The notes: a model not told the origin generated them from the sequence alone. Positions 1 through 9,455 are shown, numbered from the stretch's first letter. The stretch is DNA of 64,000 nt from Croceibacterium soli (GCF_009828065.1 NZ_WTYK01000001.1:620001-684000), one strand, 5' to 3'. Program-made: numbers and translations.

Positions 1-1
1 G

Positions 2-559
2 GAGACCGGCGAGGTGAGCGTGGCGCGGGCTAATGCGCACGTGACTTATCCGGCACGCGTGCAGCTCGTGGCGGCGATGAATCCCTGCCGCTGCGGACAC
101 CTCGGCGATCCGGCGTTGGCCTGCTCGCGCGCGCCGCGCTGCGCCGCCGACTACCAGAGCAAAGTCTCCGGTCCGCTGCTCGACCGGATCGATCTCCACG
201 TCGAAGTCGACCCGGTGAGCGCCGCCGACCTGGCATTGCCGCCGCCGGCGGAAGGAAGCGCCGAAGTGGCGGTTCGCGTCGCCGCGGCGCGCGCGGTGCA
301 GACGCGTCGCTTCGAGAGGACGGGCGCCCGCACGAACGCGGAGCTGGACGGGGAGGCGCTCCAGGCGTTCGCCACGCCGGACGAGCCCGGCCGCAAGCTG
401 CTGATGCAGGCAGCAGAGGCGATGCGGCTCTCCGCCCGCGGGTACACCCGAATGCTCCGGGTGGCCCGCACCGTGGCCGATCTGGCCGGTGCCGAACAAG
501 TCGGCCGCATCCACGTCGCGGAGGCGCTCAGCTACCGCCGGCAGCCGCCGCGGGCGTGA
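2..559 (+). CDS. comM: ComM/YifB family Mg-chelatase-like AAA+ ATPase, C-terminal part
   Basis: The reading frame is open from the first bases of the window, so the true start lies upstream and only about 185 C-terminal residues are visible. The fragment starts at ETGEVSVARANAHVTYPA, a stretch typical of the YifB/ComM ATPase core. It is followed by the cysteine-containing MNPCRCGHLGD segment, the SGPLLDRIDLHVEV segment of the AAA+ lid, and the Mg-chelatase C-terminal domain ending in YRRQPPRA. In characterised bacteria ComM is a hexameric helicase that promotes branch migration during natural transformation. Transformation in this organism is inference. The stop is followed directly by a cluster of palindromic repeats. 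Confidence 0.9.
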   Translation, partial: ETGEVSVARANAHVTYPARVQLVAAMNPCRCGHLGDPALACSRAPRCAADYQSKVSGPLLDRIDLHVEVDPVSAADLALPPPAEGSAEVAVRVAAARAVQTRRFERTGARTNAELDGEALQAFATPDEPGRKLLMQAAEAMRLSARGYTRMLRVARTVADLAGAEQVGRIHVAEALSYRRQPPRA

Positions 560-564
560 AGAGG

Positions 565-712
565 TTCGTCATCCCGGACCCGATCCGGGACCGCTGGCTC
601 AAGATCAACTTGGCGGCGAGCGAGAGGCTCGTCGTCCCGGACTTGATCCGGGACCGCTGGCCTCCAGGTCGGTCCGTGCGGCCAGCGATCCCGGCGTTCG
701 CCGGGATGACGG
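565..712. repeat. Cluster of three 'gtcccggatc' palindromic repeats
   Basis: Three short inverted repeats lie between the convergent comM and mutM genes: cccggacccgatccggg near 573, cccggacttgatccggg near 637, and atcccggcgttcgccgggat near 687. The same family occurs at about 18717-18906, 34857-34940 and 54050. The arms would form strong hairpins in either transcript and may act as a bidirectional terminator or RNA-stabilising element. That role is inferred from position only. Confidence 0.75.
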
Positions 713-715
713 GCG

Positions 716-1531
716 TTATTTCTGGCAGCGCGGGCAGTACCAGGTGCTGCGGCCGCCCTGGGCGAATCGCCTGATCGTGCCGCCATCGTCGCGGCGGCAT
801 GGCTCATCCTCGCGGTCGTAGACGTCGAAGCGCTTCGAGAAATAGCCGAGTTCGCCGTCGGGCCGGGCATAGTCGCGCAAGGTGGAGCCGCCCGCCTCGA
901 TAGCTTCGGCGAGAACCTCGCGGATCGCTGCGACGAGCCGCTCGAGCGCGGGCTTCGAGACTTTGCCGGCCGCTTTCGCGGGAGCGATCCGGGCCCGGTA
1001 GAGCGCCTCGCACACGTAGATGTTGCCGAGCCCGGCAACGATCCGCTGGTCGAGCAGCAGCAGCTTTACCACCTGCTTCCGTCCGGCAAACGCCAGCCGC
1101 AAGTGGTCGGCCGTCAGTTCGGGCCCGAGCGGTTCCGGGCCCATCGCGGCGAATGCCGGCCACTGGTCCAGCTTCTCCGTCGGCACGAGGTCGACGAACC
1201 CGAAGCGGCGCGGGTCGCACAGCGCGAAGCGGTGCCCGGCGGTGGTCATGACAAGATGGTCGTGCTTGCCGATCTCCTCCGGATCGATCCGCCAGCGCCC
1301 GCTCATGCCGAGGTGGAACACCATCGTCTGCGCGCGGTCGGTATGGACCAGCCCGTACTTGGCGCGCCGGCCGAGCGACGTCACCCGCGCTCCCGCCAGG
1401 GCCTGAACGAAGCCGTCGGGGAAGGGGAAGCGCATGTCCGGGCGGTGCAGCGCGACATGCTCCAGCCGCTCCCCTTCGAGATAGCGGGCGAGGCCGCGAA
1501 CGGTGGTTTCGACTTCGGGAAGCTCGGGCAT
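716..1531 (-). CDS. mutM: Formamidopyrimidine-DNA glycosylase (Fpg/MutM)
   Basis: A base-excision repair enzyme that removes 8-oxoguanine and other oxidised purines and nicks the abasic site. The protein is 271 residues, the usual length. It starts MPELPEVETTVRGL, with the catalytic Pro after the initiator Met and the following Glu, and has the lysine of the RRAKYGLVH loop near residue 57. The C-terminus carries the zinc-finger region, but only three of the four expected cysteines are visible: the knuckle reads EPCRRDDGG instead of the usual C-x2-C, while the second pair (YCPRCQK) is intact. The gene is divergent from the EamA/ubiE/ubiB genes, a common alphaproteobacterial arrangement. Confidence 0.93.
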   Translation of the reverse strand: MPELPEVETTVRGLARYLEGERLEHVALHRPDMRFPFPDGFVQALAGARVTSLGRRAKYGLVHTDRAQTMVFHLGMSGRWRIDPEEIGKHDHLVMTTAGHRFALCDPRRFGFVDLVPTEKLDQWPAFAAMGPEPLGPELTADHLRLAFAGRKQVVKLLLLDQRIVAGLGNIYVCEALYRARIAPAKAAGKVSKPALERLVAAIREVLAEAIEAGGSTLRDYARPDGELGYFSKRFDVYDREDEPCRRDDGGTIRRFAQGGRSTWYCPRCQK

Positions 1532-1604
1532 GTGGCTGGTGCGTTAGCGGCGCACGGCGATTCTGTCATCGCCAACCGCCACGCGCGGCACTAGGGGCAC
1601 CGGC

Positions 1605-2549
1605 ATGCACGCCGACCGTCGCCAGTTGCAGGCTTTCGCGCTGCTCGGGATCGTCATGGTCCTCTGGGCCGGGAACTCGATCGTGGCGCGGGCGGTGCGG
1701 TTCGACGTGCCGCCGCTGACCCTCGCGTTCGTCCGCTGGACCGGAGCCTCGCTGATCCTGCTGCCGTTCGCCTGGCGGGCGGTGCGTCGGGACTGGCCGG
1801 TGATCGCTGCTCACTGGAAGCCGGTGCTGCTGCTCGGCCTGCTCGGCATAGGCGCGTTCAACGCCTTCCTTTACTCCGGACTGCGCCATACCACCGCGAC
1901 CAACGCCCTCCTGCTGCAGGCGGGCATCCCGGCCCTCGTCGTGCTGTTCGACCGCCTGTTCTTTGGCGAGCGCAGCCCGGCAGCACAGAACCTCGGCGTC
2001 GCCTGCTCCATCCTCGGCGTGCTGGCGATCGTCTTCGAAGGCGATCCGGCCCACGCTCTGGGGCTGCGCTTCGGCGTGGGCGACGCGCTGATCCTGACGA
2101 GCGTGGTGGCCTGGGCGCTCTACACCGTTCTGCTGCGGTTGCGGCCGAAGATCGCGCCGGTCAGCTTCGTGGCGGTGACTTTCTTCATCGGCGTGATCGC
2201 CATGGCGCCGCTCGCGGCCTGGGAATGGCAGGCGGGAGAGCGGATCGTCTGGAACGGCGGCCCCATTGGCGCGATCGCCTATGTCGCCGTGCTTCCCTCG
2301 ATCGTCTCTTACTTCATCTTCAACTATGCGACCGCCACGGTGGGAGCCGCCCGCGCGGGGCAGGCCATCACCCTGATGCCGGTCGTCGGCGCCTTCATGT
2401 CGGCTGCATTGCTGGGGGAGGAGCTGCACGGCTATCACTACGCCGGGCTGGCGCTGATCCTGTTGGGAATAGCCCTCTCGATCAAGGCCATGCGGGCGCA
2501 ACGAGATGCTGGCACTGCCGGTGGCCCGCCGCTAGAGCAGCGGCCATGA
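1605..2549 (+). CDS. EamA (DMT) family transporter
   Basis: An integral inner-membrane protein of 314 residues with about ten hydrophobic segments arranged as two EamA repeats. The start of the first repeat is visible in LLGIVMVLWAGNSIVARAVR, and the second repeat ends with the typical GEELHGYHYAGLALILLGI segment. Drug/metabolite transporters of this type usually export amino acids or other metabolites, and the substrate here cannot be read from sequence. The ATG follows an AGGGG ribosome-binding site. The stop overlaps the ubiE start by four bases (ATGA), so the two are probably translationally coupled. Confidence 0.85.
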   Translation: MHADRRQLQAFALLGIVMVLWAGNSIVARAVRFDVPPLTLAFVRWTGASLILLPFAWRAVRRDWPVIAAHWKPVLLLGLLGIGAFNAFLYSGLRHTTATNALLLQAGIPALVVLFDRLFFGERSPAAQNLGVACSILGVLAIVFEGDPAHALGLRFGVGDALILTSVVAWALYTVLLRLRPKIAPVSFVAVTFFIGVIAMAPLAAWEWQAGERIVWNGGPIGAIAYVAVLPSIVSYFIFNYATATVGAARAGQAITLMPVVGAFMSAALLGEELHGYHYAGLALILLGIALSIKAMRAQRDAGTAGGPPLEQRP

Positions 2550-3277
2550 GCGAACAGGTATCCTTCGGTTACGAGGAAGTGGCGCCGGACGAGAAGACCC
2601 GCCGTGTGGGCGAGGTGTTCTCCGGCGTGGCCAGCAAGTACGACATCATGAACGATGCGATGTCGGCCGGCATGCACCGGTTGTGGAAGAACCGCTTCGT
2701 GCGCCGAGTGAAGCCGCGGCCGGGCGAGGCGATCCTCGACATGGCCGGCGGCACGGGGGACATCGCCTTCCGCCTGGCGGAGCGCGGGGCGGAAGTTACC
2801 GTTTCCGATATCAACCAGGACATGCTCGACGTCGGCATCGAGCGGGCGATGGAGCGGGGCATTGATGGCCTCGTGTGGTCGCGCCAGAATGCCGAGGAGC
2901 TGACCTTCCCGAACCGCATGTTCGATGCCTACACGATCGCCTTCGGCATCAGGAACGTGACCCACATCGACAAGGCGCTGGCCGAGGCGCACCGCGTGCT
3001 CAAGTACGGCGGGCGGTTCTTCTGCCTGGAGTTCTCGACCACCGAATGGCCCGGCTTCAAGGAAGCCTACGACCTCTATTCGCACAAGCTCGTGCCGCAG
3101 CTCGGCAAGGCCATCGCGGGCGATGCGGACAGCTACCGCTACCTGATCGAATCGATCCGCCGCTTCCCGACCATGCCGGAATTCGAGGCGATGATTCGCC
3201 GCGCGGGTTTCGCTCGCACGAAGGTGGAGCCGATCATGGGCGGCCTCGTGGCCATTCACTCCGGGTGGAAAATATAG
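2546..3277 (+). CDS. ubiE: Demethylmenaquinone/ubiquinone C-methyltransferase UbiE
   Basis: An S-adenosylmethionine-dependent C-methyltransferase acting on the benzoquinol ring in ubiquinone synthesis. The start at MSEQVSFGYEEV was chosen because it forms an ATGA overlap with the upstream gene and gives 243 residues, close to the family norm; the open frame extends further upstream but without family resemblance. SAM motif I is seen as ILDMAGGTGDIAFRLA near residue 68, and the family signature FGIRNVTHIDKAL and the EFSTTEWPGF region follow. Two bases separate its stop from the ubiB GTG start, so ubiE and ubiB form an operon dedicated to ubiquinone. Confidence 0.95.
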   Translation: MSEQVSFGYEEVAPDEKTRRVGEVFSGVASKYDIMNDAMSAGMHRLWKNRFVRRVKPRPGEAILDMAGGTGDIAFRLAERGAEVTVSDINQDMLDVGIERAMERGIDGLVWSRQNAEELTFPNRMFDAYTIAFGIRNVTHIDKALAEAHRVLKYGGRFFCLEFSTTEWPGFKEAYDLYSHKLVPQLGKAIAGDADSYRYLIESIRRFPTMPEFEAMIRRAGFARTKVEPIMGGLVAIHSGWKI

Positions 3278-3278
3278 G

Positions 3279-4835
3279 GTGACGCGCCCTTCCAAGCATA
3301 TCCTGCGGCTGCTTCAGTGGGGCCGCACGCTGGCGCGGCACGGGGCGCTGCGCGGGATCGAGAACGATCCGAACACTCCCGCACAGGTCAAGCGCCTGGC
3401 GCGGATCGCCCGTTTCGGCACCAGGCAGCCGCGCGTGCCGGACTATGCCGCCGCGTTCCGAGAGATCGGTCCGGCGGCGATCAAGCTCGGCCAGTCGCTC
3501 GCGACCCGGCCGGACCTCGTCGGGGACGAAGCGGCCCGGAACCTGCTGAGCCTGCAGGACAGCCTGCCCCCTGTGCCCTATCCTGAGATCGAGGCGGAGA
3601 TCGCCCGCAGCTTCGAGCGGCCGGTGACCGACATTTATGCCGAGATCGACCCGGTGCCGGTCGGCTCGGCTTCGATCGCGCAAGTGCACCGGGCGGTGAC
3701 TACCGAGGGGCGCGAAGTCGCCATCAAGGTGCTGCGCCCCGGCATTCGCGAGCGGCTGGCGAAAGACATTGCGACATACGAATGGGCCGCCGCTCATCTC
3801 GAGGCGCTCGGCGGCGAGGCGCAACGCCTGCGCCCGCGGCTGACGATCGCCAACTTCAAGCGCTGGACCAACAGCGAGGTCGATCTACGCCGCGAAGCAG
3901 CCTCGGCTTCCGAGCTGGCCGAAGGAATGCGCGGCTTCGAAGGCTACTGCATCCCGTCGATCGACTGGGACCGGACCAACGGCCGGGTGATGACCATCGA
4001 GTGGATCGACGGCATCAAGATCAGCGATGTCGAGGCGCTCAAGGCGGCCGGGCACGACCTGCCGGCGCTTGCCCGCCGCCTGGTGCTCGCCTTCCTGACC
4101 CAGGCGATCAGCGCCGGGTTCTTCCACGCCGACATGCACCAGGGGAACCTGTTCGTGCGGCCGGACGGCACGATCGTGGCGATCGACTTCGGCATCATGG
4201 GCCGTATCGACCGGCGCGCACGCCAGTGGCTGGCGGAGATCCTCTACGGACTGACCACCGGCAACTACCGCCGCGTGGCCGAGATCCACTTCGAAGCGCA
4301 GTACGTCCCCAGCTACCACTCGGTCGAGGAGTTCGCGACCGCCCTGCGCGCCGTGGGCGAGCCGATGCGCGGCAAGCCGGTCAGCGAGCTGTCGGTCGGG
4401 CAGATGCTCGACGGGCTGTTCGCGATCACGCGCGATTTCGACATGCAGACCCAGCCGCACCTGCTGCTGCTGCAGAAGACGATGGTCATGGTCGAAGGCA
4501 TCGCGACGCAGCTTCATCCCGAGATCAACATGTGGGACGTTTCCGCGCCTTACGTGCGCAGCTGGATCCGCGACGAGCTCGGCCCGGAAGCGGCGCTGGC
4601 CGACCGCATCCGCAACGATTTCGAGACGCTGCTGCGCATTCCGGAGCTGATCCGCCGGATCGAGGACCGCTACCCCCCGCGCGGAGGCGCGCCCGAACCA
4701 CCGCCGCTGCCGCTCATCGAGCTCATCTGGGAACGGCGACGCCCCGGCGCGTCACGCTGGGCCGGTTACGTCGGCGCGGCGCTGGCCGGCGGTTTGCTGG
4801 TCTGGGCCGGGTCCCTGGCAGGGATGCTCGGGTAA
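3279..4835 (+). CDS. ubiB: Ubiquinone biosynthesis protein kinase-like UbiB
   Basis: A 518-residue member of the ABC1/ADCK/UbiB atypical kinase family needed for ubiquinone biosynthesis, probably as an ATPase that helps extract lipid intermediates at the membrane. The diagnostic features are the KxGQ motif (AAIKLGQSLATRPDLVG), the Ala-rich nucleotide loop (PVGSASIAQVHRA), the VAIKVLRPGI lysine, the HADMHQGNLFV catalytic loop and the AIDFGIMGR metal-binding site. A hydrophobic segment near the C-terminus (YVGAALAGGLLVWAGSLAGM) should anchor it in the inner membrane. Translation starts at GTG two bases after ubiE. Confidence 0.95.
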   Translation: MTRPSKHILRLLQWGRTLARHGALRGIENDPNTPAQVKRLARIARFGTRQPRVPDYAAAFREIGPAAIKLGQSLATRPDLVGDEAARNLLSLQDSLPPVPYPEIEAEIARSFERPVTDIYAEIDPVPVGSASIAQVHRAVTTEGREVAIKVLRPGIRERLAKDIATYEWAAAHLEALGGEAQRLRPRLTIANFKRWTNSEVDLRREAASASELAEGMRGFEGYCIPSIDWDRTNGRVMTIEWIDGIKISDVEALKAAGHDLPALARRLVLAFLTQAISAGFFHADMHQGNLFVRPDGTIVAIDFGIMGRIDRRARQWLAEILYGLTTGNYRRVAEIHFEAQYVPSYHSVEEFATALRAVGEPMRGKPVSELSVGQMLDGLFAITRDFDMQTQPHLLLLQKTMVMVEGIATQLHPEINMWDVSAPYVRSWIRDELGPEAALADRIRNDFETLLRIPELIRRIEDRYPPRGGAPEPPPLPLIELIWERRRPGASRWAGYVGAALAGGLLVWAGSLAGMLG

Positions 4836-4849
4836 GGGGCGCCAGTCCC

Positions 4850-5245
4850 TTAGTGCCCTTCGCCGACCGCCTCATGCGGCAGGTGCCGGCTTCCCAGCAG
4901 TGTGATCGCCACGACCGCCGCTTCGATCAGCATCGGCAGCCAGAAGCCTGGCGTCGCGCCGTCCACGATGGCGCTGACCAGCCGGCCGGTGAAGGCGATG
5001 CCGAACAGTGCCGCCGGCACCAGCAGCAGCTCTCCGTTGCGCCTCCACGCGCCCCAGATCATGCACACCCCGCTGACCACGAAGAAGGAGGTCATGTCCG
5101 CGCGCAAGGTGGAGAGACCCGGCGCGCCGTCGGCGATCAGCCCGAAGCCGGCGGCGCTGCCCTGCGGATCGATAAGAAAGCCGAGCCCGATCAGCGTGAA
5201 AACGATGCCGCCGATCATGGCCAGTGCGGTGAGTACGAAACGCAT
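4850..5245 (-). CDS. DUF4345-like small membrane protein
   Basis: A 131-residue protein with about four hydrophobic helices, starting MRFVLTALAMIGGIVFTLIG. The start was chosen because an AGGAGG ribosome-binding site lies directly upstream on the minus strand (complement of cctcct near 5253); the longer frame further upstream runs antisense to coaBC and is spurious. The pattern GLIADGAPGLSTLRADMTSFFVVSG resembles DUF4345 membrane proteins of unknown function. It is convergent with ubiB and divergent from coaBC. Confidence 0.75.
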   Translation of the reverse strand: MRFVLTALAMIGGIVFTLIGLGFLIDPQGSAAGFGLIADGAPGLSTLRADMTSFFVVSGVCMIWGAWRRNGELLLVPAALFGIAFTGRLVSAIVDGATPGFWLPMLIEAAVVAITLLGSRHLPHEAVGEGH

Positions 5246-5392
5246 GGGGAGCCCTCCTCGTGTGGAGCGGGACAATGCCGCAGCGCTGCGCGATCGGCAA
5301 ACGTAACCGGCGCGAGGCAAGTCTGGCCTTGGCGGCGACGCGCCGCTAGGTAGCGCGAGCAATCTCATTCGCGGGGGCTTACTTAGGCAAGG

Positions 5393-6637
5393 ATGGCTCA
5401 GCCACGCATCCTTCTGATCATCGGCGGCGGCATCGCCGCCTACAAGTCGTGCGAGCTCGTGCGGCTGATCAGGAAAGCCGGCGGCGAGGTGACTTGCGTG
5501 CTGACCGATGCCGGCGCGCAGTTCGTGACGCCGATGACCCTCGGCACGCTGAGCGAGAACCAGGTCCACACCTCGCTGTGGAACCTGAAGGACGAGGTGG
5601 AGATCGGGCACATCCAGCTCAGCCGCCAGGCCGACCTGGTGGTCGTCTGCCCGGCAACCGCCGACCTGCTGGCCAAGATGGCCGCCGGCATCGCCGACGA
5701 TCTCGCCACCACCCTGCTGCTTGCTACCGACAAGCCGGTGCTCGCCGTCCCGGCGATGAACGTGCGCATGTGGCTGCACGCCGCGACCCGGCGGAACGTG
5801 GCCTGGCTGAAGGAATCGGGCGTCCATGTGATGGAGCCGGACGAGGGCGAGATGGCTTGCGGCGAATATGGCCCCGGCCGCCTGCCGGAGCCGGAAGCCA
5901 TCTGGCGCGAGATCGCCCGGCTGCTGAAGGTGGGCGGGAAGCAAGCGACCGATCCGCTCTCCGGCCAGCTCGACTTCGACGGCGGCCCTGCCCACCGGCC
6001 GCTGTACGGCAAGCACGTGCTCGTCACTGCCGGGCCGACGCACGAGCCGATCGATCCGGTGCGCTATATCGCCAACCGTTCGAGCGGGCGTCAGGGCTTC
6101 GCCATCGCCGCCGCCGCCGCCGCGGCGGGCGCGCGGGTGACGCTGGTTTCCGGGCCGGTGACGCTGGAAACCCCGCCCGGGGTGGACCGGATCGACGTCG
6201 AAAGCGCGCAGGAGATGGCCGCGGCGGTCGAGGCCGCTTTGCCGGCCGACTGTGCGGTGATGGTCGCTGCCGTCGCCGACTGGCGGGCGAAGGGCTACGA
6301 AGCCCAGAAGATCAAGAAGCGCGGTTCCGCCCCGCCGGCGCTGATGCTGACGGAGAACCCGGACATCCTGGCGGCCCTGGCCGCCAGCGAGCAGCGGCCC
6401 CGGCTGCTGGTCGGCTTCGCGGCGGAGACCGAGAACCTGATCCCCAACGCCCGCAAGAAGCGCGAGAAAAAGGGCGCCGACTGGATCGTCGCCAACGACG
6501 TCTCCGGAGACACGATGGGCGGGGCGGACAACCAGGTGACGCTGGTGCGCGAAAGCGGCGAGGAGACGTGGGCACCGATGGCCAAGGAACTGGTGGCGAA
6601 GCAGCTTGTCGAACGGATCGCCGATGAGCTTGCCTGA
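5393..6637 (+). CDS. coaBC: Bifunctional phosphopantothenoylcysteine decarboxylase/phosphopantothenate-cysteine ligase
   Basis: Catalyses two consecutive steps of coenzyme A synthesis: coupling cysteine to 4'-phosphopantothenate (CoaB) and decarboxylating the product (CoaC). The FMN-dependent CoaC half covers about residues 1-190, with the active-site His in [15 protein letters not shown], the PAMNVRMW motif and the catalytic Cys in [13 protein letters not shown]. The CoaB half follows from about residue 200, with [20 protein letters not shown] and the nucleotide-binding KIKK. Length (414 residues) is normal. The 3' end overlaps the likely dut start by 14 bases. Confidence 0.96.
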   Translation: MAQPRILLIIGGGIAAYKSCELVRLIRKAGGEVTCVLTDAGAQFVTPMTLGTLSENQVHTSLWNLKDEVEIGHIQLSRQADLVVVCPATADLLAKMAAGIADDLATTLLLATDKPVLAVPAMNVRMWLHAATRRNVAWLKESGVHVMEPDEGEMACGEYGPGRLPEPEAIWREIARLLKVGGKQATDPLSGQLDFDGGPAHRPLYGKHVLVTAGPTHEPIDPVRYIANRSSGRQGFAIAAAAAAAGARVTLVSGPVTLETPPGVDRIDVESAQEMAAAVEAALPADCAVMVAAVADWRAKGYEAQKIKKRGSAPPALMLTENPDILAALAASEQRPRLLVGFAAETENLIPNARKKREKKGADWIVANDVSGDTMGGADNQVTLVRESGEETWAPMAKELVAKQLVERIADELA

Positions 6638-7091
6638 GCGGGTGCCGGTGCAGGTTACGCGCTTGCCCCATGGCGAGGGGCTGGATCTGCCGCGCTATGC
6701 CACCGCCGGCGCGGCCGGGATGGACGTGCTCTCGGCCGAGGATCTCGTGCTGGAGCCGGGCGCGCGGCACGCCGTCGCCACCGGTCTCGCCGTGGCGATC
6801 CCGCCCGGGTACGAGATCCAGGTGCGGCCGCGGTCGGGTCTGGCGCTGAAGCACGGGATCAGCGTGCCCAATGCACCGGGAACGATCGATTCCGACTACC
6901 GCGGCGAGCTCAAGGTGATCCTGATCAACTTGTCGGGCGAGCCGTTCCCGATCCACCGCGGGGACCGCGTGGCCCAGATCGTTCTCGCGCCGGTGACCCT
7001 GGCCGAGTGGCAGGAAGTGGCCGAGCTGGACGAGACCGCACGCGGCGCGGGCGGCTTCGGATCGACCGGCGGGCACGCCAGGCTGGCCTGA
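6624..7091 (+). CDS. dut: Deoxyuridine 5'-triphosphate nucleotidohydrolase (dUTPase)
   Basis: Hydrolyses dUTP to dUMP, keeping uracil out of DNA and feeding thymidylate synthesis. All five trimeric dUTPase motifs can be followed: [16 protein letters not shown], the [15 protein letters not shown] substrate loop with the catalytic Asp, RGDRVAQIV, and the C-terminal glycine-rich [10 protein letters not shown]. The ATG start at [10 protein letters not shown] gives 155 residues; an upstream TTG would add six residues and is less likely. The overlap with the end of coaBC suggests one transcript with ubiE-ubiB or at least coaBC-dut, a pairing common in Alphaproteobacteria. Confidence 0.95.
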   Translation: MSLPERVPVQVTRLPHGEGLDLPRYATAGAAGMDVLSAEDLVLEPGARHAVATGLAVAIPPGYEIQVRPRSGLALKHGISVPNAPGTIDSDYRGELKVILINLSGEPFPIHRGDRVAQIVLAPVTLAEWQEVAELDETARGAGGFGSTGGHARLA

Positions 7092-7106
7092 CGCGCCGCG
7101 CGGCGG

Positions 7107-9455
7107 TCAGGCGGCGGCGACCCGCTTCCGCCCGTCCATCGATCCGGCCAGTTCGTTCGCCGGCATCGCCTTGGCGAACAGGAAGCCCTGCAGGACGTTG
7201 CAACCGGCGCTGCGCAGGAAGGTCTCCTGGGCGTCCGTCTCGACGCCCTCCGCGGTGACCTGCAGCCCCATGGCGTGGCCCAGGGTGACCACGGCGGTGA
7301 CGATCGCATCGGCGTCGATCGCCTGGCCCAGGTTCTGCACGAAGCTCTTGTCGATCTTGATCCGGTCGACCTCGAACTCGCGCAAGTAGCTGAGCGAGGA
7401 GTAGCCGGTGCCGAAATCGTCGAGCGCGATGCGGAAGCCGGCCTCGCGCAGGCGGCGCAGCGCTCCGCGCACGGTCTCGTTCTGGTCCAGCACGACGCCT
7501 TCGGTCACTTCCAGCTCGATCTGGTGCGGGCTTATCCCGGCGTCGCGCACGATGCCCGAGATCCGCTCCGCGAAGTCCTCGTCGCAGAACTGCACCGGGG
7601 ACAGGTTCACCGCGATCGACAGCTTCGGCCAAGCCCGCGCCACCGCGCATGCCTGTTTCATCACCCAGTCGCCGAGCGGCGCGATCAAGCCCGTCTCCTC
7701 GGCCACCGGCACGAACATGTGCGGCGGAACGCAGCCGTGTTCCGGATGCTCCCAGCGCAGCAGCGCCTCCAGACCGGTGACTTTGCCGCCGGCCGAATCG
7801 ATCAGCGGCTGGTAGTGGACGCCGAGACCCTCGCCGGTGGCGAGCGCTTCGCGCAGGTGGGCTTCGAGCGTGGCCCGGAGCTGCACGGACTCGTCCATCG
7901 TCTCGGTGAAGTAGCGGTAGCAGTCGCGCCCTTCGTCCTTGGCGCGGTAGAGCGCGATGTCGGCCTTGCGCATCAGTTCCATGCGATCGGTGCCAAATTC
8001 GGGCGCCAGGGCGACGCCGATGCTGACGCCGACGTGGGCCTGGTTGCCGAGGATCTGGAACGGCTGGCGCAGCTCGGTGAGGATCCGCTCGAGCGTCGCT
8101 TCGATCTCTCCCGCCCGGCCGCCGCGCTCGAGCAGGATGGCGAACTCGTCGCCTCCCAGCCGGGCGACGGTATCGCGGCCGCCGATCACGCTCGAGAGCC
8201 GGCCGGCGACTTCCCGGATCAGCTCGTCCCCGGCGAGGTGGCCGAAGCGGTCGTTGACGTTCTTGAACCGGTCGAGGTCGAGCAGGAGGATCGCCATCGG
8301 CTCTCCGTGGCGGGCGCGCAGCAAGGCCTTGTCGGCGTTGTCGGTGAACAGCGCGCGGTTCGGCAGGCCGGTCAGCACGTCGTGGTAGGCCAGGTGGTGC
8401 GCCTGGGCTTCCTTGGCGGTGAGCTCGGCATGGGCCCGCTCCAGTTCGCCGGCCCTTTCCTCGTCCTGCTTCATGGCCCGGCGCAGTTTGAGCGACATCA
8501 GCAGGATCAGCAGTGCGACGACCAGGAACATCGCGGCTGCCGGCAGCAGCAGTCCGTGGATCACCACGCCTCCCCCGAGCAGCGGCTTCCAGAGTATGCT
8601 GGTCAGCAAATTCCCGTCGGCGTCCGTTACCGGCGCGGAGGTTTCACCCTCGCGCGGTTCGTTGCTGTCCGACAGGCGGGCGTCGATCAGATAGTTCTGC
8701 TGTGCCGCGTCGGACAGGAAGCGCTCGTCGAGATAGCGCAAGCTCAGCAGGAGCGGGCTTCCGGCAGTTGCGCGGTGATCGTCTGCCGGCGCGCGCGCCA
8801 TGCGCATCACGCTCACGACGGCGGTCCTGTCTCCGATCCGTACGAGATCGGTCGAATGGATCACGTCCGGCGCGGTCCGCACGGTGGGGTGCACTGTGAG
8901 CGGCTCGTCCGAGAAGCCGGGCGCCGGAGGGAAAACCAGCGGCTCCGGCGGTGACCCGGGAAGCCGCTCGTTGAGATTGCTCCTGCCCATGGGCCGCTTG
9001 GCTTCGCCGCGCACCAGTTCGACGAACCGCGAGACTGCCGGGGCAACCCGTCCGAAAGCCTCCGGTGCGGCGCTCTCGCGGCTTACCGAGGCGTAGACCG
9101 GCCGATCCCGGCCATCGAGAATGTAGGTCTCGTGAGCGTTGTAGAGGTCGAACATCCGGAAGCCGACGTTCGCGTCCAGCCAGTTCCTGTCCGGAACCGG
9201 CGATGCCGCTTCCTCGATGCACTGCTCGCACAGGCCGACCGAGTCCTGTCCCAGCGCCAGCTCGTCCATCGCCTTGCCGAGCGCGCGGAACACCTCGAGC
9301 TTCTGCGCCATCAGCGACAGTTCGTCCGTGCCTTTTCCGGCCTGGATCAGTCCGCCGCCGCACAGGATGGCGGTGATGAGCAGGATCACCGCACCCGGCA
9401 GCAGCACGCGCCGGCGGTATCTCCGTCGGAAATCGATCTTCGAGCCAGCGTTCAT
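7107..9455 (-). CDS. Membrane-anchored GGDEF/EAL cyclic-di-GMP protein
   Basis: A 782-residue signalling protein. It has a transmembrane helix near residues 16-36, an extracytoplasmic sensor region of about 250 residues (CHASE4-like by layout), and a second helix near 300-320. A GGDEF domain follows with an intact LGGDEFAILLE active site, then an EAL domain with EALLRWEHPEHG, NLSPVQF, LDDFGTGYSSLSYL and EGVETDAQ, so phosphodiesterase activity is expected. The RxxD inhibitory site normally five residues before GGDEF is absent (GGRDTVARL). The ATG chosen has an AAGAAGG ribosome-binding site; a longer ATG start 13 codons upstream is possible. It is convergent with dut, with 15 bases between the stops. 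Confidence 0.9.
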   Translation of the reverse strand: MNAGSKIDFRRRYRRRVLLPGAVILLITAILCGGGLIQAGKGTDELSLMAQKLEVFRALGKAMDELALGQDSVGLCEQCIEEAASPVPDRNWLDANVGFRMFDLYNAHETYILDGRDRPVYASVSRESAAPEAFGRVAPAVSRFVELVRGEAKRPMGRSNLNERLPGSPPEPLVFPPAPGFSDEPLTVHPTVRTAPDVIHSTDLVRIGDRTAVVSVMRMARAPADDHRATAGSPLLLSLRYLDERFLSDAAQQNYLIDARLSDSNEPREGETSAPVTDADGNLLTSILWKPLLGGGVVIHGLLLPAAAMFLVVALLILLMSLKLRRAMKQDEERAGELERAHAELTAKEAQAHHLAYHDVLTGLPNRALFTDNADKALLRARHGEPMAILLLDLDRFKNVNDRFGHLAGDELIREVAGRLSSVIGGRDTVARLGGDEFAILLERGGRAGEIEATLERILTELRQPFQILGNQAHVGVSIGVALAPEFGTDRMELMRKADIALYRAKDEGRDCYRYFTETMDESVQLRATLEAHLREALATGEGLGVHYQPLIDSAGGKVTGLEALLRWEHPEHGCVPPHMFVPVAEETGLIAPLGDWVMKQACAVARAWPKLSIAVNLSPVQFCDEDFAERISGIVRDAGISPHQIELEVTEGVVLDQNETVRGALRRLREAGFRIALDDFGTGYSSLSYLREFEVDRIKIDKSFVQNLGQAIDADAIVTAVVTLGHAMGLQVTAEGVETDAQETFLRSAGCNVLQGFLFAKAMPANELAGSMDGRKRVAAA

